Shown: positions 17,207 to 26,637, numbered from the stretch's first letter. The stretch is 64,000 nucleotides of DNA from Clostridia bacterium (GCA_017937065.1 JAGBEI010000031.1:186001-250000), one strand, 5' to 3'. Notes: generated from the letters alone by a model not told the origin. A program made the numbers and translations.

Positions 17207-17782
17207 TTATTTAGTAGGGTCTATAAAGTCCTTGTTCTGCTTAACATAAACAAGTCCGCTGATAACGGTCAAAACGGCGCTGATCCACAAAACAATGTCG
17301 GTTGCGACCGAATATACGGTCTGAAGCTGCGCCGACGTCTCGGTCACGCTCATTATATACTGAGCGGCGAGCACGAAAACAATGGCAAACATCTGACTTA
17401 CCGTCTTGCACTTGCCCCACATGTTGGCAGCGATAACCTTGCCCTTGCCTGAGGAGATAAGGCGCAGCGACGTTATGAGAAATTCACGCAGCAAAACGAT
17501 AAATGCAATCCATGTAATACCGTGGCCGATTTTAAGCTCGATAAAGCCTAAAAATGCCGCGGTCGTGAGCATTTTGTCCGCAAGCGGGTCAAGAAACTTT
17601 CCGAAGTCGGTGATTAGGTTGTGCTTGCGCGCCATTTTTCCGTCGATAAGATCTGTGACGGACGCGGCGGCAAAGAGAATAAGCGCCACTAAAAAGTGGT
17701 GGTCGAAATCAATGAGCATGGCAGCCATGAAAAACGGCGTTGCGATTATTCTGGCAACCGTCAGCTTATTAGGTGTGTTCAC
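17207..17782 (-). CDS. pgsA: CDP-diacylglycerol--glycerol-3-phosphate 3-phosphatidyltransferase
   Basis: 191-residue integral membrane enzyme that makes phosphatidylglycerol-phosphate, the precursor of PG and cardiolipin. The CDP-alcohol phosphotransferase signature is complete: DLIDGKMAR then GKFLDPLADKML, giving D-x2-DG-x2-AR-x8-G-x3-D-x3-D. Several hydrophobic helices follow. Start is GTG, overlapping the rimO stop by 4 bases. Linkage rimO-pgsA-recA is common in Firmicutes; cinA, often between pgsA and recA, is absent here. Confidence 0.95.
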   Translation of the reverse strand: MNTPNKLTVARIIATPFFMAAMLIDFDHHFLVALILFAAASVTDLIDGKMARKHNLITDFGKFLDPLADKMLTTAAFLGFIELKIGHGITWIAFIVLLREFLITSLRLISSGKGKVIAANMWGKCKTVSQMFAIVFVLAAQYIMSVTETSAQLQTVYSVATDIVLWISAVLTVISGLVYVKQNKDFIDPTK

Positions 17783-19113
17783 TGTACTATCTCCCCAATT
17801 AATTCAAAATCCATACACTCGGTTATGCGCACTCGCACGATATCCCCCGAACATACGATATTTTCACTGCTGAAAAATATTTTTCCGTCTATATCGGGCG
17901 CCTCCATATAGCTTCTGCCGAAATAGCATTCGGCAAAACGGTCAAAGCCCTCGCATATAACCTCAAACGTCTGCCCTACAAGCGCGTCTGATTTTTCCAG
18001 CACAATCTGAGACTGCAAAAGCTCCACCGTTTCCGCACGGGCGGTTTTTACATCGTCTTGCACCTCGTTTTGCATTTCGGCGGCGGGAGTTCCCGTCTCC
18101 GACGAGAATGCAAACACGCCCAGCCTGTCAAAACGCGCCCTTTTCAGGAACACGCACAGTTCTTCAAAATCCTCATCGGTCTCGCCGGGAAAGCCGACCA
18201 TGACGGTGGTGCGCAGAATAACGCCCGGAATTCTTTCGCGCAGAGTTTGAACAAGTGAAAGGAGTGAATCGCTGTCTCCGGGGCGGTTCATCGCCGAAAG
18301 CACATTTTTTGATGCGTGCTGAATCGGCATTTCGATATACTTTACGATTTTAGCCTGAGTTTTAATAACGTCTATCAGCTCATCGGTTATTTTGTCCGGA
18401 TAGAGATACATTATCCTTATCCACTCAATACCATCTATTTTGCAAAGCTCATTCAGAAGCTCGGGCAGCGCGCGCCTGCCGTAAATATCTATACCGTAGT
18501 TTGACGTGTCCTGAGCAATGACAATAAGCTCCTTGGTTCCGCTTTGCGCAAGTGCTTTTGCCTCCGAGAGAATATTTTCCATCGGTCTTGAGCGAAACGG
18601 GCCGCGGATAAGCGGAATAGCGCAGTAACTGCATCTGTTTGAGCATCCGTCGGCTATTTTAAGATATGTAGAAAACGGCGGACTTATTACAAAACGCTCA
18701 CCCTCAAGCTGGAGATTTGAAATATCATCAAAAAACATTACGCGCTGACCGGAAAGCACCTTTTCCACAGCCTCTGCAATACGCTGAAAGCTGCCGACGC
18801 CCACAAAACCGTCCGCTTCGTAAAGCTCGTCCGCTATCTCCCGCTCATAGCGCTGGGCAAGACAGCCGCAAACTATAATTTTTTCGATTTTTTTCTCCCT
18901 TTTAAGCGCCGCAGCCTCAAAAAAAGTCTCCAGTGCCTCTTTCTTTGCGTCCTCTATAAATCCGCAGGTATTGATAACGCATACCTTCGACTTTTCCGGC
19001 TCGCCCGTTATATCATACCCCGCATTTTTCACGGCGGCTATCATTATTTCGGTGTTTATCTGGTTTTTTGCACAGCCCAGCGATATAAAGCTGACAGCCG
19101 TCTTATCACTCAT
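17779..19113 (-). CDS. rimO: ribosomal protein uS12 methylthiotransferase RimO
   Basis: 444-residue radical-SAM methylthiotransferase acting on an Asp of ribosomal protein S12. The N-terminal UPF0004 domain has the three cluster cysteines (SLGCAKN, VINTCGF, VCGCLAQRY). The radical-SAM CxxxCxxC is CSNRCSYC. A C-terminal TRAM domain (about residues 375-440) binds the substrate. SLGCAKN and overall similarity favour RimO over MiaB. Strong Shine-Dalgarno (gaggagg). Overlaps recX by 8 bases. Confidence 0.95.
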   Translation of the reverse strand: MSDKTAVSFISLGCAKNQINTEIMIAAVKNAGYDITGEPEKSKVCVINTCGFIEDAKKEALETFFEAAALKREKKIEKIIVCGCLAQRYEREIADELYEADGFVGVGSFQRIAEAVEKVLSGQRVMFFDDISNLQLEGERFVISPPFSTYLKIADGCSNRCSYCAIPLIRGPFRSRPMENILSEAKALAQSGTKELIVIAQDTSNYGIDIYGRRALPELLNELCKIDGIEWIRIMYLYPDKITDELIDVIKTQAKIVKYIEMPIQHASKNVLSAMNRPGDSDSLLSLVQTLRERIPGVILRTTVMVGFPGETDEDFEELCVFLKRARFDRLGVFAFSSETGTPAAEMQNEVQDDVKTARAETVELLQSQIVLEKSDALVGQTFEVICEGFDRFAECYFGRSYMEAPDIDGKIFFSSENIVCSGDIVRVRITECMDFELIGEIVQ

Positions 19114-19744
19114 ATATTTCCTCCTCGTCCGTCATTTCCGACAGGGACGATTTTATCGTATCATAGTCATGCCCGCAGCGTACCAGCGCCGCAATCAGCT
19201 TTTGAATCTCACGCGGGTCGGACATATCGCGCCTGAGCCTTCCGCGCGCAAGAGCTTTCACGCTTTCGGTAAAGTTTGTTTCAAGACCGTCAAGCGCCTC
19301 TTTTGCCGTTTCGGAATCAATTCCGCGCCGATAAAGCTCCTGTTCAATACGCCGCGGACCGTACAGTCTGGAATTTGCAAGGCTGTCCGCAAGCGATGCG
19401 GCATAACGGGCATCATCTACAAAGCCCATTTCCCGCATTTTACCGACGCATTCCGCGGCGATACTGTCTTCAAACCCGCAGCGGCACAGCTTCTGAAAAA
19501 GCTGCCTCTCACTCATATCACCGTAGCTTAAATAGCTGTACGCCTTGTTTTTGGCGCGTGTCAGAGAAACCGAATGCTCAACCTCTGAAAGCGCGTCACT
19601 GTCCAAAACCATACCGACGCGCAGCTTTGCCTCAAGCGCTGCATCCTCGCTCACCGACATAAGATATTCACCGTCGGCATACACATCCACCCTGCCCTTT
19701 TTGTCGGGCGGCTGAAGCAAGGCTGTAATCTTACTCGAAGTCAT
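19106..19744 (-). CDS. recX: regulatory protein RecX
   Basis: 212 residues; a modulator that binds RecA filaments and limits their activity. Three-helix repeats typical of RecX are visible: [24 protein letters not shown], then [34 protein letters not shown]. The start ATG lies inside the last codons of recA (14-base overlap), so synthesis is coupled to RecA, the common arrangement. Confidence 0.92.
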   Translation of the reverse strand: MTSSKITALLQPPDKKGRVDVYADGEYLMSVSEDAALEAKLRVGMVLDSDALSEVEHSVSLTRAKNKAYSYLSYGDMSERQLFQKLCRCGFEDSIAAECVGKMREMGFVDDARYAASLADSLANSRLYGPRRIEQELYRRGIDSETAKEALDGLETNFTESVKALARGRLRRDMSDPREIQKLIAALVRCGHDYDTIKSSLSEMTDEEEIYE

Positions 19745-20831
19745 CGGCGCTCACATCTATATCAGCGGCAGACGGCTTAGCCGCCGCGGCTTTTACCGAT
19801 GTCTTTTTGTCAGCGGGCTTTGCTGCAGTGTCCTCGGAATCCTGTGTCTCACCCGCGAGCTTTTCACGAATACGGCGTTCAACCTCGTCGGCAATATCGG
19901 GATTATCGCGCAGAAACTGCTTTGCATTTTCCTTGCCCTGTCCGATACGGTTTTCACCGTAGGAAAACCATGTGCCGCTCTTTTTAATAATATCGTACTG
20001 CGCGCCCAAATCAACGAGCTCGCCGAAGCGTGAAATTCCCTCGCCGTACAAAATCTCAAAGGAGGCAACCTTAAAGGGCGGCGCAACCTTGTTTTTCACT
20101 ATTTTGCACTTGACATTATTTCCTATTATTTCCGTACCGTTTTTAATAGCCTCGCCCTTGCGGATATCCATTCTGACAGAGGCATAGAATTTAAGCGCGC
20201 GACCGCCCGTTGTCGTTTCGGGGTTACCGTAAATAACACCGACCTTATCGCGCAGCTGATTGATAAAAATGGCAACGCAGTTGCTCTTTGCAATAACGCC
20301 CGCAAGCTTACGAAGCGCCTGAGACATAAGCCTTGCCTGAAGTCCGACGTGAGAGGCGCCCATGTCGCCCTCAATTTCGGTTTTGGGGACAAGCGCCGCG
20401 ACCGAGTCCACGACGACAACGTCAATGGCGTTGGAGCGCACAAGCGCCTCGGTTATTTCAAGCGCCTGCTCTCCCGTATCCGGCTGAGACACAAGCACAT
20501 TGTCGACATCGACGCCCAGCGCCGCAGCATAAACGGGGTCAAGCGCGTGCTCCGCATCGATAAACGCAACCTCGCCGCCCAGCTTTTGAGCCTGAGCAAT
20601 TATATGAAGGGCAACCGTAGTCTTACCGGAGGACTCCGGACCGTAAATTTCAACAATTCTCCCCTTCGGTACGCCGCCGATACCGAGTGCCGCGTCCAGC
20701 GCAAGAGAGCCGGTCGGAATAGCGTCCACTTTCATCTTGGCGTTGTCGCCCAGCTTCATAACGGTACCCTCGCCGTACTGCTTTTCAATCTGTGCGAGCG
20801 CCGTTTCAAGCGCCTTCTTTTTATCAATCAT
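19731..20831 (-). CDS. recA: recombinase RecA
   Basis: 366-residue strand-exchange ATPase. Walker A is [13 protein letters not shown] and Walker B lies in [13 protein letters not shown]. Loop L1 has [23 protein letters not shown] and loop L2 has [18 protein letters not shown]. The C-terminal tail is Lys/Ala-rich and ends in an acidic patch ([10 protein letters not shown]). It heads the recA-recX-rimO-pgsA-cysE-cysS operon from a near-consensus promoter. No inverted repeat resembling a Firmicute LexA box was seen between promoter and start. Confidence 0.99.
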   Translation of the reverse strand: MIDKKKALETALAQIEKQYGEGTVMKLGDNAKMKVDAIPTGSLALDAALGIGGVPKGRIVEIYGPESSGKTTVALHIIAQAQKLGGEVAFIDAEHALDPVYAAALGVDVDNVLVSQPDTGEQALEITEALVRSNAIDVVVVDSVAALVPKTEIEGDMGASHVGLQARLMSQALRKLAGVIAKSNCVAIFINQLRDKVGVIYGNPETTTGGRALKFYASVRMDIRKGEAIKNGTEIIGNNVKCKIVKNKVAPPFKVASFEILYGEGISRFGELVDLGAQYDIIKKSGTWFSYGENRIGQGKENAKQFLRDNPDIADEVERRIREKLAGETQDSEDTAAKPADKKTSVKAAAAKPSAADIDVSADDFE

Positions 20832-20868
20832 TTACAGTTTCCTCTTTCAACGATATTTATATAGGGTA

Positions 20869-20897
20869 ATTATATAATTTTTATATATTAATGTCAA
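20869..20897 (-). promoter_or_regulatory. recA operon promoter
   Basis: TTGACA (20897-20892), 17 bases, TATAAT (20874-20869): a consensus sigma-A promoter. No GAAC-N4-GTTC-like LexA site overlaps it. Confidence 0.85.
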
Positions 20898-20899
20898 TA

Positions 20900-20933
20900 A
20901 AGGAACGGAAAATCAAAAGAATTTCCGTTCCTT
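20900..20933 (-). terminator. terminator between the CxxC protein gene and recA
   Basis: 12 bp stem (aaggaacggaaa / tttccgttcctt, 10-base loop) just upstream of the recA -35 element. The U-tract is short, so it is a moderate terminator. Confidence 0.6.
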
Positions 20934-20943
20934 GTCCTTTATA

Positions 20944-21144
20944 TTAAAACAGTGCACAAATGCCGCTTTCGGTATAATAGTCTATAAGTCGCTCAATCGC
21001 CTCTCTGGGCATCTGCACATACTCTGCAAGGCAGTCGATACACATAAATTCCTCGGCTGCTCGGTTTATCAGCTTTTTATATATCGGTATAGCATCCGAC
21101 TCCAAGGCTTTACCGCATTTAAAGCAAGTACTCTCGTTTGCCAT
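20944..21144 (-). CDS. small zinc-ribbon-like protein, function unknown
   Basis: 66 residues with two knuckles, CFKC near residue 7-10 and CIDC near 35-38. That spacing suits one Zn2+ ion. The last 25 residues form a helix (REAIERLIDYYTES). No function can be assigned. It follows the alpha-galactosidase by 6 bases and so is probably translated from the same transcript. It ends at the terminator ahead of recA. Confidence 0.7.
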   Translation of the reverse strand: MANESTCFKCGKALESDAIPIYKKLINRAAEEFMCIDCLAEYVQMPREAIERLIDYYTESGICALF

Positions 21145-21150
21145 TGTACG

Positions 21151-22314
21151 TTATTTTATATCCTCTATCCTGCAGCGGAAGATTTTACAGTCATGCGGCT
21201 CGACATGCACATACACGCTCTGCGGAAGAATCCCGAAATCCTCACCGTTTACGCAGTCGTAAGCGCGCAGGCACTTTCCCGTTGTGGCAGGCAGACCCAA
21301 ATCAAACAGCTGAAGCGCCATGCCGCGCTTTTTATCGGAAAAGTTAAACACACCCAGGGCAATATCGCCGTTTGACAACATTTTATACATCCAAAAATAC
21401 TCGCGCGGTGTTTCGGGCGTGGAGCCCAGATAATAGGGGCTTCTGCCCTCGATATCCTGATTTATCGCAATAAGGTCGCGGTTTGTAAGAATTTTCTTTG
21501 TCGCCTCATTCATATTTCTTATATCGCAGCCTATCATCAGCGGAGAATTCATCATGCACCAAAACGCAAAATGGGTTCTGTAATCAATGTCGGTGCACGC
21601 TGAAATATCGGCATTGGCAATATATTCGTTTGTGCTCTTGCCGTACATGCCGACAACCAGCATGTCGATATCATTAAAGCAGTAAGAGCCGCTGTGCGAA
21701 ATCTTGCAAATCTGCGACAACGCAAGACTTTTTATCGACTGCCATGAATCACGGATATCGCCTGTCGAGCGGTACATATGGGCACCGGTTGAGCGTATCC
21801 ACTTTTCGCTCTCCTCCGCACCCCAGTTACATGCGGAAAACAGGATATCCCTGCCGCAGTTGCGAAGTGCCATTGCCATACGTCTGTAAAGAATATTTCC
21901 CGCTATTGCAGGCTTGAAACAGTTGTCATACTTCAAAAAGTCCACGCCCCACTCCGCAAGGGTATCAGCGTCGATAAATTCGTGGTCAAAAGAACCGGGA
22001 TAGCGCGCGCAGGTGAGAGGACCGTCACATGAATACATACCGAATTTAAGTCCCTTTGAATGTATGTAATCGGCAAGCGCTTTTATACCGGACGGGAACT
22101 TTTCGGGGTCAGCCTGAAGTCTGCCGTTTTTGTCACGCTCTCTGAGGCTCCAGCAGTCATCGATTACAACGTATTCATAGCCGCAGTCGGCAAGCCCGCT
22201 TTCCACCATAGCGTCGGCGGATTCCCTGACGACTTTTTCGTTAATTTCCTCCGTAAAGGTGTTCCATGAGTTCCAGCCCATCGGCGGGGTGAGACCGAGA
22301 TACTTATTATCCAT
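21151..22314 (-). CDS. alpha-galactosidase, glycoside hydrolase family 27
   Basis: 387 residues, GH27/clan D. Signatures: LTPPMGWNSWNTF at the start, YEYVVIDDCW, then FLKYDNC, whose Asp is the nucleophile, and RSTGDIRDSWQS, whose Asp is the acid/base. A C-terminal beta-sandwich follows (about residues 300-387). There is no signal peptide, so it acts in the cytoplasm on imported alpha-galactosides such as melibiose or raffinose-type sugars (specificity not provable here). No transporter is adjacent. The small CxxC gene shares the unit. Confidence 0.9.
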   Translation of the reverse strand: MDNKYLGLTPPMGWNSWNTFTEEINEKVVRESADAMVESGLADCGYEYVVIDDCWSLRERDKNGRLQADPEKFPSGIKALADYIHSKGLKFGMYSCDGPLTCARYPGSFDHEFIDADTLAEWGVDFLKYDNCFKPAIAGNILYRRMAMALRNCGRDILFSACNWGAEESEKWIRSTGAHMYRSTGDIRDSWQSIKSLALSQICKISHSGSYCFNDIDMLVVGMYGKSTNEYIANADISACTDIDYRTHFAFWCMMNSPLMIGCDIRNMNEATKKILTNRDLIAINQDIEGRSPYYLGSTPETPREYFWMYKMLSNGDIALGVFNFSDKKRGMALQLFDLGLPATTGKCLRAYDCVNGEDFGILPQSVYVHVEPHDCKIFRCRIEDIK

Positions 22315-22365
22315 ACTATTTCCCTTTTCTGCTGTCTTGCAGCCGATAAAATTTGATTTAAGGTC

Positions 22366-22394
22366 ATTATATAACCATATAATTTCAATGTCAA
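22366..22394 (-). promoter_or_regulatory. promoter of alpha-galactosidase unit
   Basis: TTGACA (22394-22389), 17 bases, TATAAT (22371-22366) on the minus strand. Confidence 0.8.
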
Positions 22395-22413
22395 TAATTT
22401 ATACAAACAAAAC

Positions 22414-22442
22414 TGTACAAACACTCAAAGATATATTATAAT
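22414..22442 (+). promoter_or_regulatory. promoter of CapD-like gene
   Basis: TGTACA (22414-22419), 17 bases, TATAAT (22437-22442). It diverges from the alpha-galactosidase promoter only about 20 bases away. Confidence 0.55.
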
Positions 22443-22469
22443 GTTTTATCATATTATCGGAGAGCTTAA

Positions 22470-23555
22470 ATGAACATATCGGAAATAAAAAAAATACTTT
22501 CAAAGCAGCCTGAGCCTAATATCAGCTTGGCAGGCTTTGAAAGCAGTGTACGCAATAAAATCTGTCTTGTAACCGGAGGAGGGGGCTCTATCGGTTCTCA
22601 GCTTTGCCGCCTGATTGCAGAGTGCGCGCCGAAAAAGCTGATACTCACCGATATCTACGAAAACGGCGCATATGATTTACAGCAGGAGCTGAAAATGAAA
22701 TACGGCGAAAGCCTGCCGCTTGCGCTTGAAATAGCGTCGGTCAGGGACAGGCGCAAAACAGATGTTATATTTGAACGCCACAGACCTCAGCTTATATTGC
22801 ACACCGCTGCACACAAGCACGTGCCGCTTATGGAGAGCGCGCCTGAGGAAGCGGTCAAAAACAACGTACGCGGTACATTTGACACCGCAGAGAGTGCGGC
22901 AAAGCACGGAGCGGAAAAATTTTTGCTTGTCTCCACCGATAAGGCGGTAAACCCGACAAGTGTAATGGGTGCTACAAAGCTGTGCTGCGAAATGATAATG
23001 AAGCGGTTTTCCGAAAAATATCCGGACACCGCATTTATTACATTAAGATGCGCAAACGTAATCGGTTCAAGCGGTTCTGTTATTCCGCTTTTTGAAAGAC
23101 AGCTGAAAAACGGCGGTCCGCTCACTGTAACACATCCTGAAATCACACGATATTTCATCTCGGTTGCCGAGGCTGCGGCGCTTGCACTGCGCGCCGCGGC
23201 AGAGGCAGAAAGCGGGCAGGTGTGCATACCGTACACGGACAGTCCCGTCAAGATTGCGCAGCTTGCGCGCGAAATGGCGGACAGTTACAGCAAATGCGTA
23301 CAGAATGCAAATCAAAAGCCCGTTGAAATAAAATTCACCGGACTCCGTCCCGGAGAAAAGCTGCACGAGGAGCTTTTTTACAAAAATGAAAATCCCGTAC
23401 TGTCGGCAGACAAGAAAATTTTCTACGCTTCACTTTGCGGCGTATCGGACAATTTTGAAGAAAAGCTTTCCGCGCTTTTTGAAGCTGCGGAGCAAAACGA
23501 CAGTAAAAAAGTCATTCAAATCCTGAAAAAAATCTGCCCGTCGTTTACGGCATAA
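22470..23555 (+). CDS. polysaccharide biosynthesis protein, CapD/FlaA1-type nucleotide-sugar 4,6-dehydratase
   Basis: 361-residue extended short-chain dehydrogenase. The NAD(P) site is LVTGGGGSIGSQLCRLI. HTAAHKHVPLME and STDKAVNPTSVMGATK are hallmark CapD/FlaA1 segments, in which Met replaces the usual catalytic Tyr. The C-terminal GLRPGEKLHEEL binds the UDP-sugar. Known members are UDP-GlcNAc 4,6-dehydratases or epimerases for capsule, glycan or flagellin sugars. Unlike PglF/WbpM forms, this one lacks N-terminal membrane helices, so it is cytosolic. It is a lone gene with no glycan cluster around it. Confidence 0.85.
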   Translation: MNISEIKKILSKQPEPNISLAGFESSVRNKICLVTGGGGSIGSQLCRLIAECAPKKLILTDIYENGAYDLQQELKMKYGESLPLALEIASVRDRRKTDVIFERHRPQLILHTAAHKHVPLMESAPEEAVKNNVRGTFDTAESAAKHGAEKFLLVSTDKAVNPTSVMGATKLCCEMIMKRFSEKYPDTAFITLRCANVIGSSGSVIPLFERQLKNGGPLTVTHPEITRYFISVAEAAALALRAAAEAESGQVCIPYTDSPVKIAQLAREMADSYSKCVQNANQKPVEIKFTGLRPGEKLHEELFYKNENPVLSADKKIFYASLCGVSDNFEEKLSALFEAAEQNDSKKVIQILKKICPSFTA

Positions 23556-23582
23556 ACAGTTTGATACAAATTAAATTCATAA

Positions 23583-23618
23583 TAAAAACCGACCGAGAAA
23601 CGGTCGGTTTTTATTTTT
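23583..23618. terminator. bidirectional terminator between CapD-like gene and copA
   Basis: 12 bp stem aaaaaccgaccg / cggtcggttttt with loop agaaa. A and T flanks suit both converging genes. Confidence 0.88.
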
Positions 23619-23629
23619 CCGCAAATACC

Positions 23630-23833
23630 TCAGTCGAGCACGGTATAACCGGCATGCTCGACAGCGTCGGTAAGGTCTGACTGAGCGACCTCCTGCGTCA
23701 TCGAAACAACGGCGGTTCCGGCTTTATGGCTGACAGCCGCAGACTGTACACCGGGCACCGACTCCAGTGCCTCTTTTACGTGTGCTTCACATTTAGGGCA
23801 CATCATACCCTGAATTTTCAGTGTTTTTTCCAT
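23630..23833 (-). other. possible internally initiated CopZ-like copper chaperone within copA
   Basis: Within copA, an in-frame ATG at 23833 is preceded by AAAAGGAGAT (23850-23841) at 9-base spacing, as good as any ribosome-binding site in the window. Translation from it would give a 67-residue stand-alone HMA protein ([16 protein letters not shown]...), the size of CopZ. The upstream linker is Lys/Thr-rich and looks like translated former intergenic DNA. Separate production is inferred, not shown. Confidence 0.5.
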
Positions 23834-26122
23834 GGTTTTTATCTCCTTTTTTATTGTTTTATTTTTATCGGTTTTGTCCGATTTATACGCTTTAAAAAGA
23901 TTCAGGCGCAGCGCATTGCCGACAACACACACGCTTGAAAGACTCATAGCCGCAGCCGCAAACATCGGGTTGAGCGTCCAGCCGAAAATCGGTATCCAGA
24001 CACCCGCAGCAAGCGGAATACCTATAACATTGTAAATAAATGCCCAAAACAGGTTTTCATGAATATTTCGCAGCGTAGCTCTGCCGAGCATGAGCGCATT
24101 TACGGCGTCGGTCAGCGAGCTGTTCATAAGTACGATATCAGCCGCGTCAATTGCGATATCCGTGCCGGCGCCTATTGCAATTCCGACATCTGCACGGGTA
24201 AGCGCGGGTGCGTCGTTTATTCCGTCTCCGACCATTGCAACACCGCTGTTTTTACTCCGGTCTGAAAGACGGCGGATAACACTCTCCTTTTCATCGGGCA
24301 TAACTCCCGCTATTACTTCATCCACACCGGCAAGAGCTCCGATTGCATTTGCCGTGCGCTCGTTGTCACCTGTCAGCATAACCGTACGAATACCCATTTT
24401 CTTTAAATGCGCAATCGCCGCCCCACTGTCCGGCTTTACCGTATCGGCTGCGGCAATAAAGCCTAAAAGCCTGCCGCCGTCTGCAAAAAACAGCGGTGTT
24501 TTGCCGTCGTTTGCAAGCGCTCGAGCGTAAAGCCTCATATCCTCCGGTATCGCGGCAACTCCGTCTATAAATTCCATGCTTCCTCCGGTTACAACACTGC
24601 CGTTTATACTGCCGCGGAGTCCGCTGCCCGGTAGAATTTCAAACTCTTCGGTCTCATATTTTACGGTACCGAGGGATTTGGCGTAACCGATAACAGCCTT
24701 TGCAAACGGGTGCTCGCTTTGCTGTTCAAGAGAATAAGCCAGGGACAAAAGCTCCCTTTGACTTACACCGTCGGCGCTTACTACGTCGGTAACAGACGGC
24801 TGACCGCGCGTAATGGTACCCGTTTTGTCAAGCGCTGCGGTTTTTACGCGCCCTGCACCTTCAATGGCGGACGCGGTTTTAAAGAGAATACCGTGCTTTG
24901 CACCGACTCCGCTGCCCACCATGATTGCAACGGGAGTTGCAAGCCCCAGCGCGCAGGGACAGCTTATCACAAGCACGGAAACCGCACGCGCGACAGCGGT
25001 GCCGACGCTTCCGCCGACTATAAGCCAGACTATTGCCGTCACTAAAGCTATCGCCATAACAGCCGGAACGAAAATACCCGAAATTCGGTCTGCCGCACGC
25101 GCTATCGGTGCCTTGGACGACGCGGCGTCGCTTACCATGCGTATTATCTGAGACAGTGTTGTGTCCTCGCCTATCTTCGTAGCTTTACAGCGTAAAAACC
25201 CGGAACGGCTGACGGTAGCGGCGCTCACCCTGTCGCCCGCGACTTTATCGACAGGCACGCTCTCGCCCGTCAGCGCCGATTCATCAACGGCGCTGCTTCC
25301 CGACAGCACCTCACCGTCAACGGGTATGCTCTCGCCGGGGCGTACAACAAATATATCACCGACGGCAACCTCTTCAATCGCGACCGTATGCTCAATGCCG
25401 CCGCGCTCTACCGTCGCCGTTTTGGGAGCAAGCTCCATAAGCGATTTAAGCGCATTTGTCGTCTTGCCCTTTGAGCGTGCTTCAAGCATTTTTCCGACCG
25501 TGATAAGAGTGAGTATCATTGCCGCCGATTCAAAATAGAATTCATGCATATAGTGCATCACGGCGTCACCTGTTGCAAATGTCATTGCAAACAGGGCATA
25601 GGTACTGTAAATATAAGCCGCTGCCGAACCGATAGCCACAAGCGCATCCATATTGGGCGCTCCTCTGATAAGGCTTTTAAAGCCGCTGATAAAAAATTTC
25701 TGGTTGATAACCATAACGGCAGTTGTCAAAATCAGCTGTAAAATCCCCTGAGCCACAAGGTTCTGCGCCAGCGGGACGGGAAGATACCAGCCCCACATCA
25801 TATGTCCCATAGAGATATACATTAAAACTATAAGAAGAATAACAGACGATACGAGTCTGCCTATAAGCTGTGGAGTCTCCCTGTCGGCAATCGTGCCGCC
25901 GTCCGCCGCTGCCTCGGCTTTTTTACCCTGTACCGACGCACCGTAGCCTGCGCCGACTACTGCCGAGATTACCGCCTCGTCTAAAAAATCGCCCTCAACC
26001 GTCATGGAATTTGTAAGCAGGCTCACATCGCACCCCGTAACGCCCTGTGTTTTCATGACAGCGCGGGTAACGGCGGCAGAGCAGGCGGAACAGCTCATGC
26101 CGGTAACATTAAATTTTTTCAC
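23630..26122 (-). CDS. copA: copper-translocating P-type ATPase with N- and C-terminal metal-binding (HMA) domains
   Basis: 830-residue P1B-1 Cu(I) exporter. Order: N-terminal HMA with GMSCSACS (about residues 8-14); membrane helices; actuator TGES; TM6 CPC ([12 protein letters not shown]); phosphorylation DKTGT; the HP motif [19 protein letters not shown]; the TM7 YN and TM8 MSLSS residues that complete the Cu(I) site. Unusually, the frame continues through a linker ([15 protein letters not shown]) into a second HMA ([11 protein letters not shown]), equal to a whole CopZ chaperone. That C-terminal part retains a Shine-Dalgarno and ATG. Placed 39 bases behind csoR under copper control. Confidence 0.93.
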   Translation of the reverse strand: MKKFNVTGMSCSACSAAVTRAVMKTQGVTGCDVSLLTNSMTVEGDFLDEAVISAVVGAGYGASVQGKKAEAAADGGTIADRETPQLIGRLVSSVILLIVLMYISMGHMMWGWYLPVPLAQNLVAQGILQLILTTAVMVINQKFFISGFKSLIRGAPNMDALVAIGSAAAYIYSTYALFAMTFATGDAVMHYMHEFYFESAAMILTLITVGKMLEARSKGKTTNALKSLMELAPKTATVERGGIEHTVAIEEVAVGDIFVVRPGESIPVDGEVLSGSSAVDESALTGESVPVDKVAGDRVSAATVSRSGFLRCKATKIGEDTTLSQIIRMVSDAASSKAPIARAADRISGIFVPAVMAIALVTAIVWLIVGGSVGTAVARAVSVLVISCPCALGLATPVAIMVGSGVGAKHGILFKTASAIEGAGRVKTAALDKTGTITRGQPSVTDVVSADGVSQRELLSLAYSLEQQSEHPFAKAVIGYAKSLGTVKYETEEFEILPGSGLRGSINGSVVTGGSMEFIDGVAAIPEDMRLYARALANDGKTPLFFADGGRLLGFIAAADTVKPDSGAAIAHLKKMGIRTVMLTGDNERTANAIGALAGVDEVIAGVMPDEKESVIRRLSDRSKNSGVAMVGDGINDAPALTRADVGIAIGAGTDIAIDAADIVLMNSSLTDAVNALMLGRATLRNIHENLFWAFIYNVIGIPLAAGVWIPIFGWTLNPMFAAAAMSLSSVCVVGNALRLNLFKAYKSDKTDKNKTIKKEIKTMEKTLKIQGMMCPKCEAHVKEALESVPGVQSAAVSHKAGTAVVSMTQEVAQSDLTDAVEHAGYTVLD

Positions 26123-26161
26123 AAAATCACCTCTGCTAAAACCGTACTGCTTTTATAAATG

Positions 26162-26458
26162 TTATCTGATAAGTTTCTGAAGCGTTTCCGTCAGCTCGTC
26201 CACCGTCTCGTATTTACCCGCTCGGATATCCTCCGAAACACAGGTGCGGATATGATTTGACAAAAGCTCTCTGGAAAACGCGCTGAGCGCCGACTGCACC
26301 GCCGAGGTCTGAATGAGTATATCGGGACAATACGAATTGTTTTCCACCATATTCTTTATTCCGCGTATCTGCCCCTCCAGACGGTTAAGACGGTTAATAA
26401 GCCGCTTGTATTCCTGCGGCGTTCGTATTTTGGTGCGTTTACAGCAATCCTTCTCCAT
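26162..26458 (-). CDS. csoR: copper-sensing transcriptional repressor CsoR
   Basis: 98 residues, DUF156/CsoR all-helical repressor. Cu(I) ligands are visible in the family pattern: Cys in NSYCPDI, then His and Cys in SNHIRTCV. The N-terminal RLNRLEGQIRGIKNMVE is the DNA-contacting helix. Apo-CsoR represses and Cu(I) releases it. It is first in the csoR-copA unit and its own promoter contains a CsoR-type operator. The Cys-His-Cys set favours CsoR over the formaldehyde sensor FrmR or nickel sensor RcnR. Confidence 0.92.
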   Translation of the reverse strand: MEKDCCKRTKIRTPQEYKRLINRLNRLEGQIRGIKNMVENNSYCPDILIQTSAVQSALSAFSRELLSNHIRTCVSEDIRAGKYETVDELTETLQKLIR

Positions 26459-26497
26459 ATATAGCCTCTTTCCTTATAGTTTATCCGTTTTTATTAT

Positions 26498-26526
26498 ATT
26501 ATATACCCCACGGGGGTATTTTGCAA
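26498..26526 (-). promoter_or_regulatory. csoR-copA promoter with CsoR operator in the spacer
   Basis: On the minus strand, TTGCAA (26526-26521), 17 bases, TATAAT (26503-26498). The palindrome ATACCCC-acg-GGGGTAT (26503-26519) fills the spacer and matches the GC-rich CsoR operator type. Confidence 0.85.
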
Positions 26527-26572
26527 CAGAAAAATAAAAAATTTGCATAGTCTTTTTCCATATAAAAAAATG

Positions 26573-26601
26573 TTGTATTTTCGGATATATTCTGTTATAA
26601 T
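26573..26601 (+). promoter_or_regulatory. promoter of the AGCS symporter
   Basis: TTGTAT (26573-26578), 17 bases, TATAAT (26596-26601). A strong aggaggg Shine-Dalgarno follows before the ATG. Confidence 0.75.
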
Positions 26602-26637
26602 GTTTGCGGTTTTTATACCTTTTTACAGGAGGGAAAT

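Noticed and set aside
16547-17452. 301-residue plus-strand frame opposite cysE and pgsA
   Set aside because: It is antisense to two well-identified genes and shows no recognisable domain or ribosome-binding site.
20832-20945. LexA (SOS) box upstream of recA
   Set aside because: No inverted repeat of the GAAC/GTTC type was seen; the only palindrome is the terminator stem of the preceding gene.
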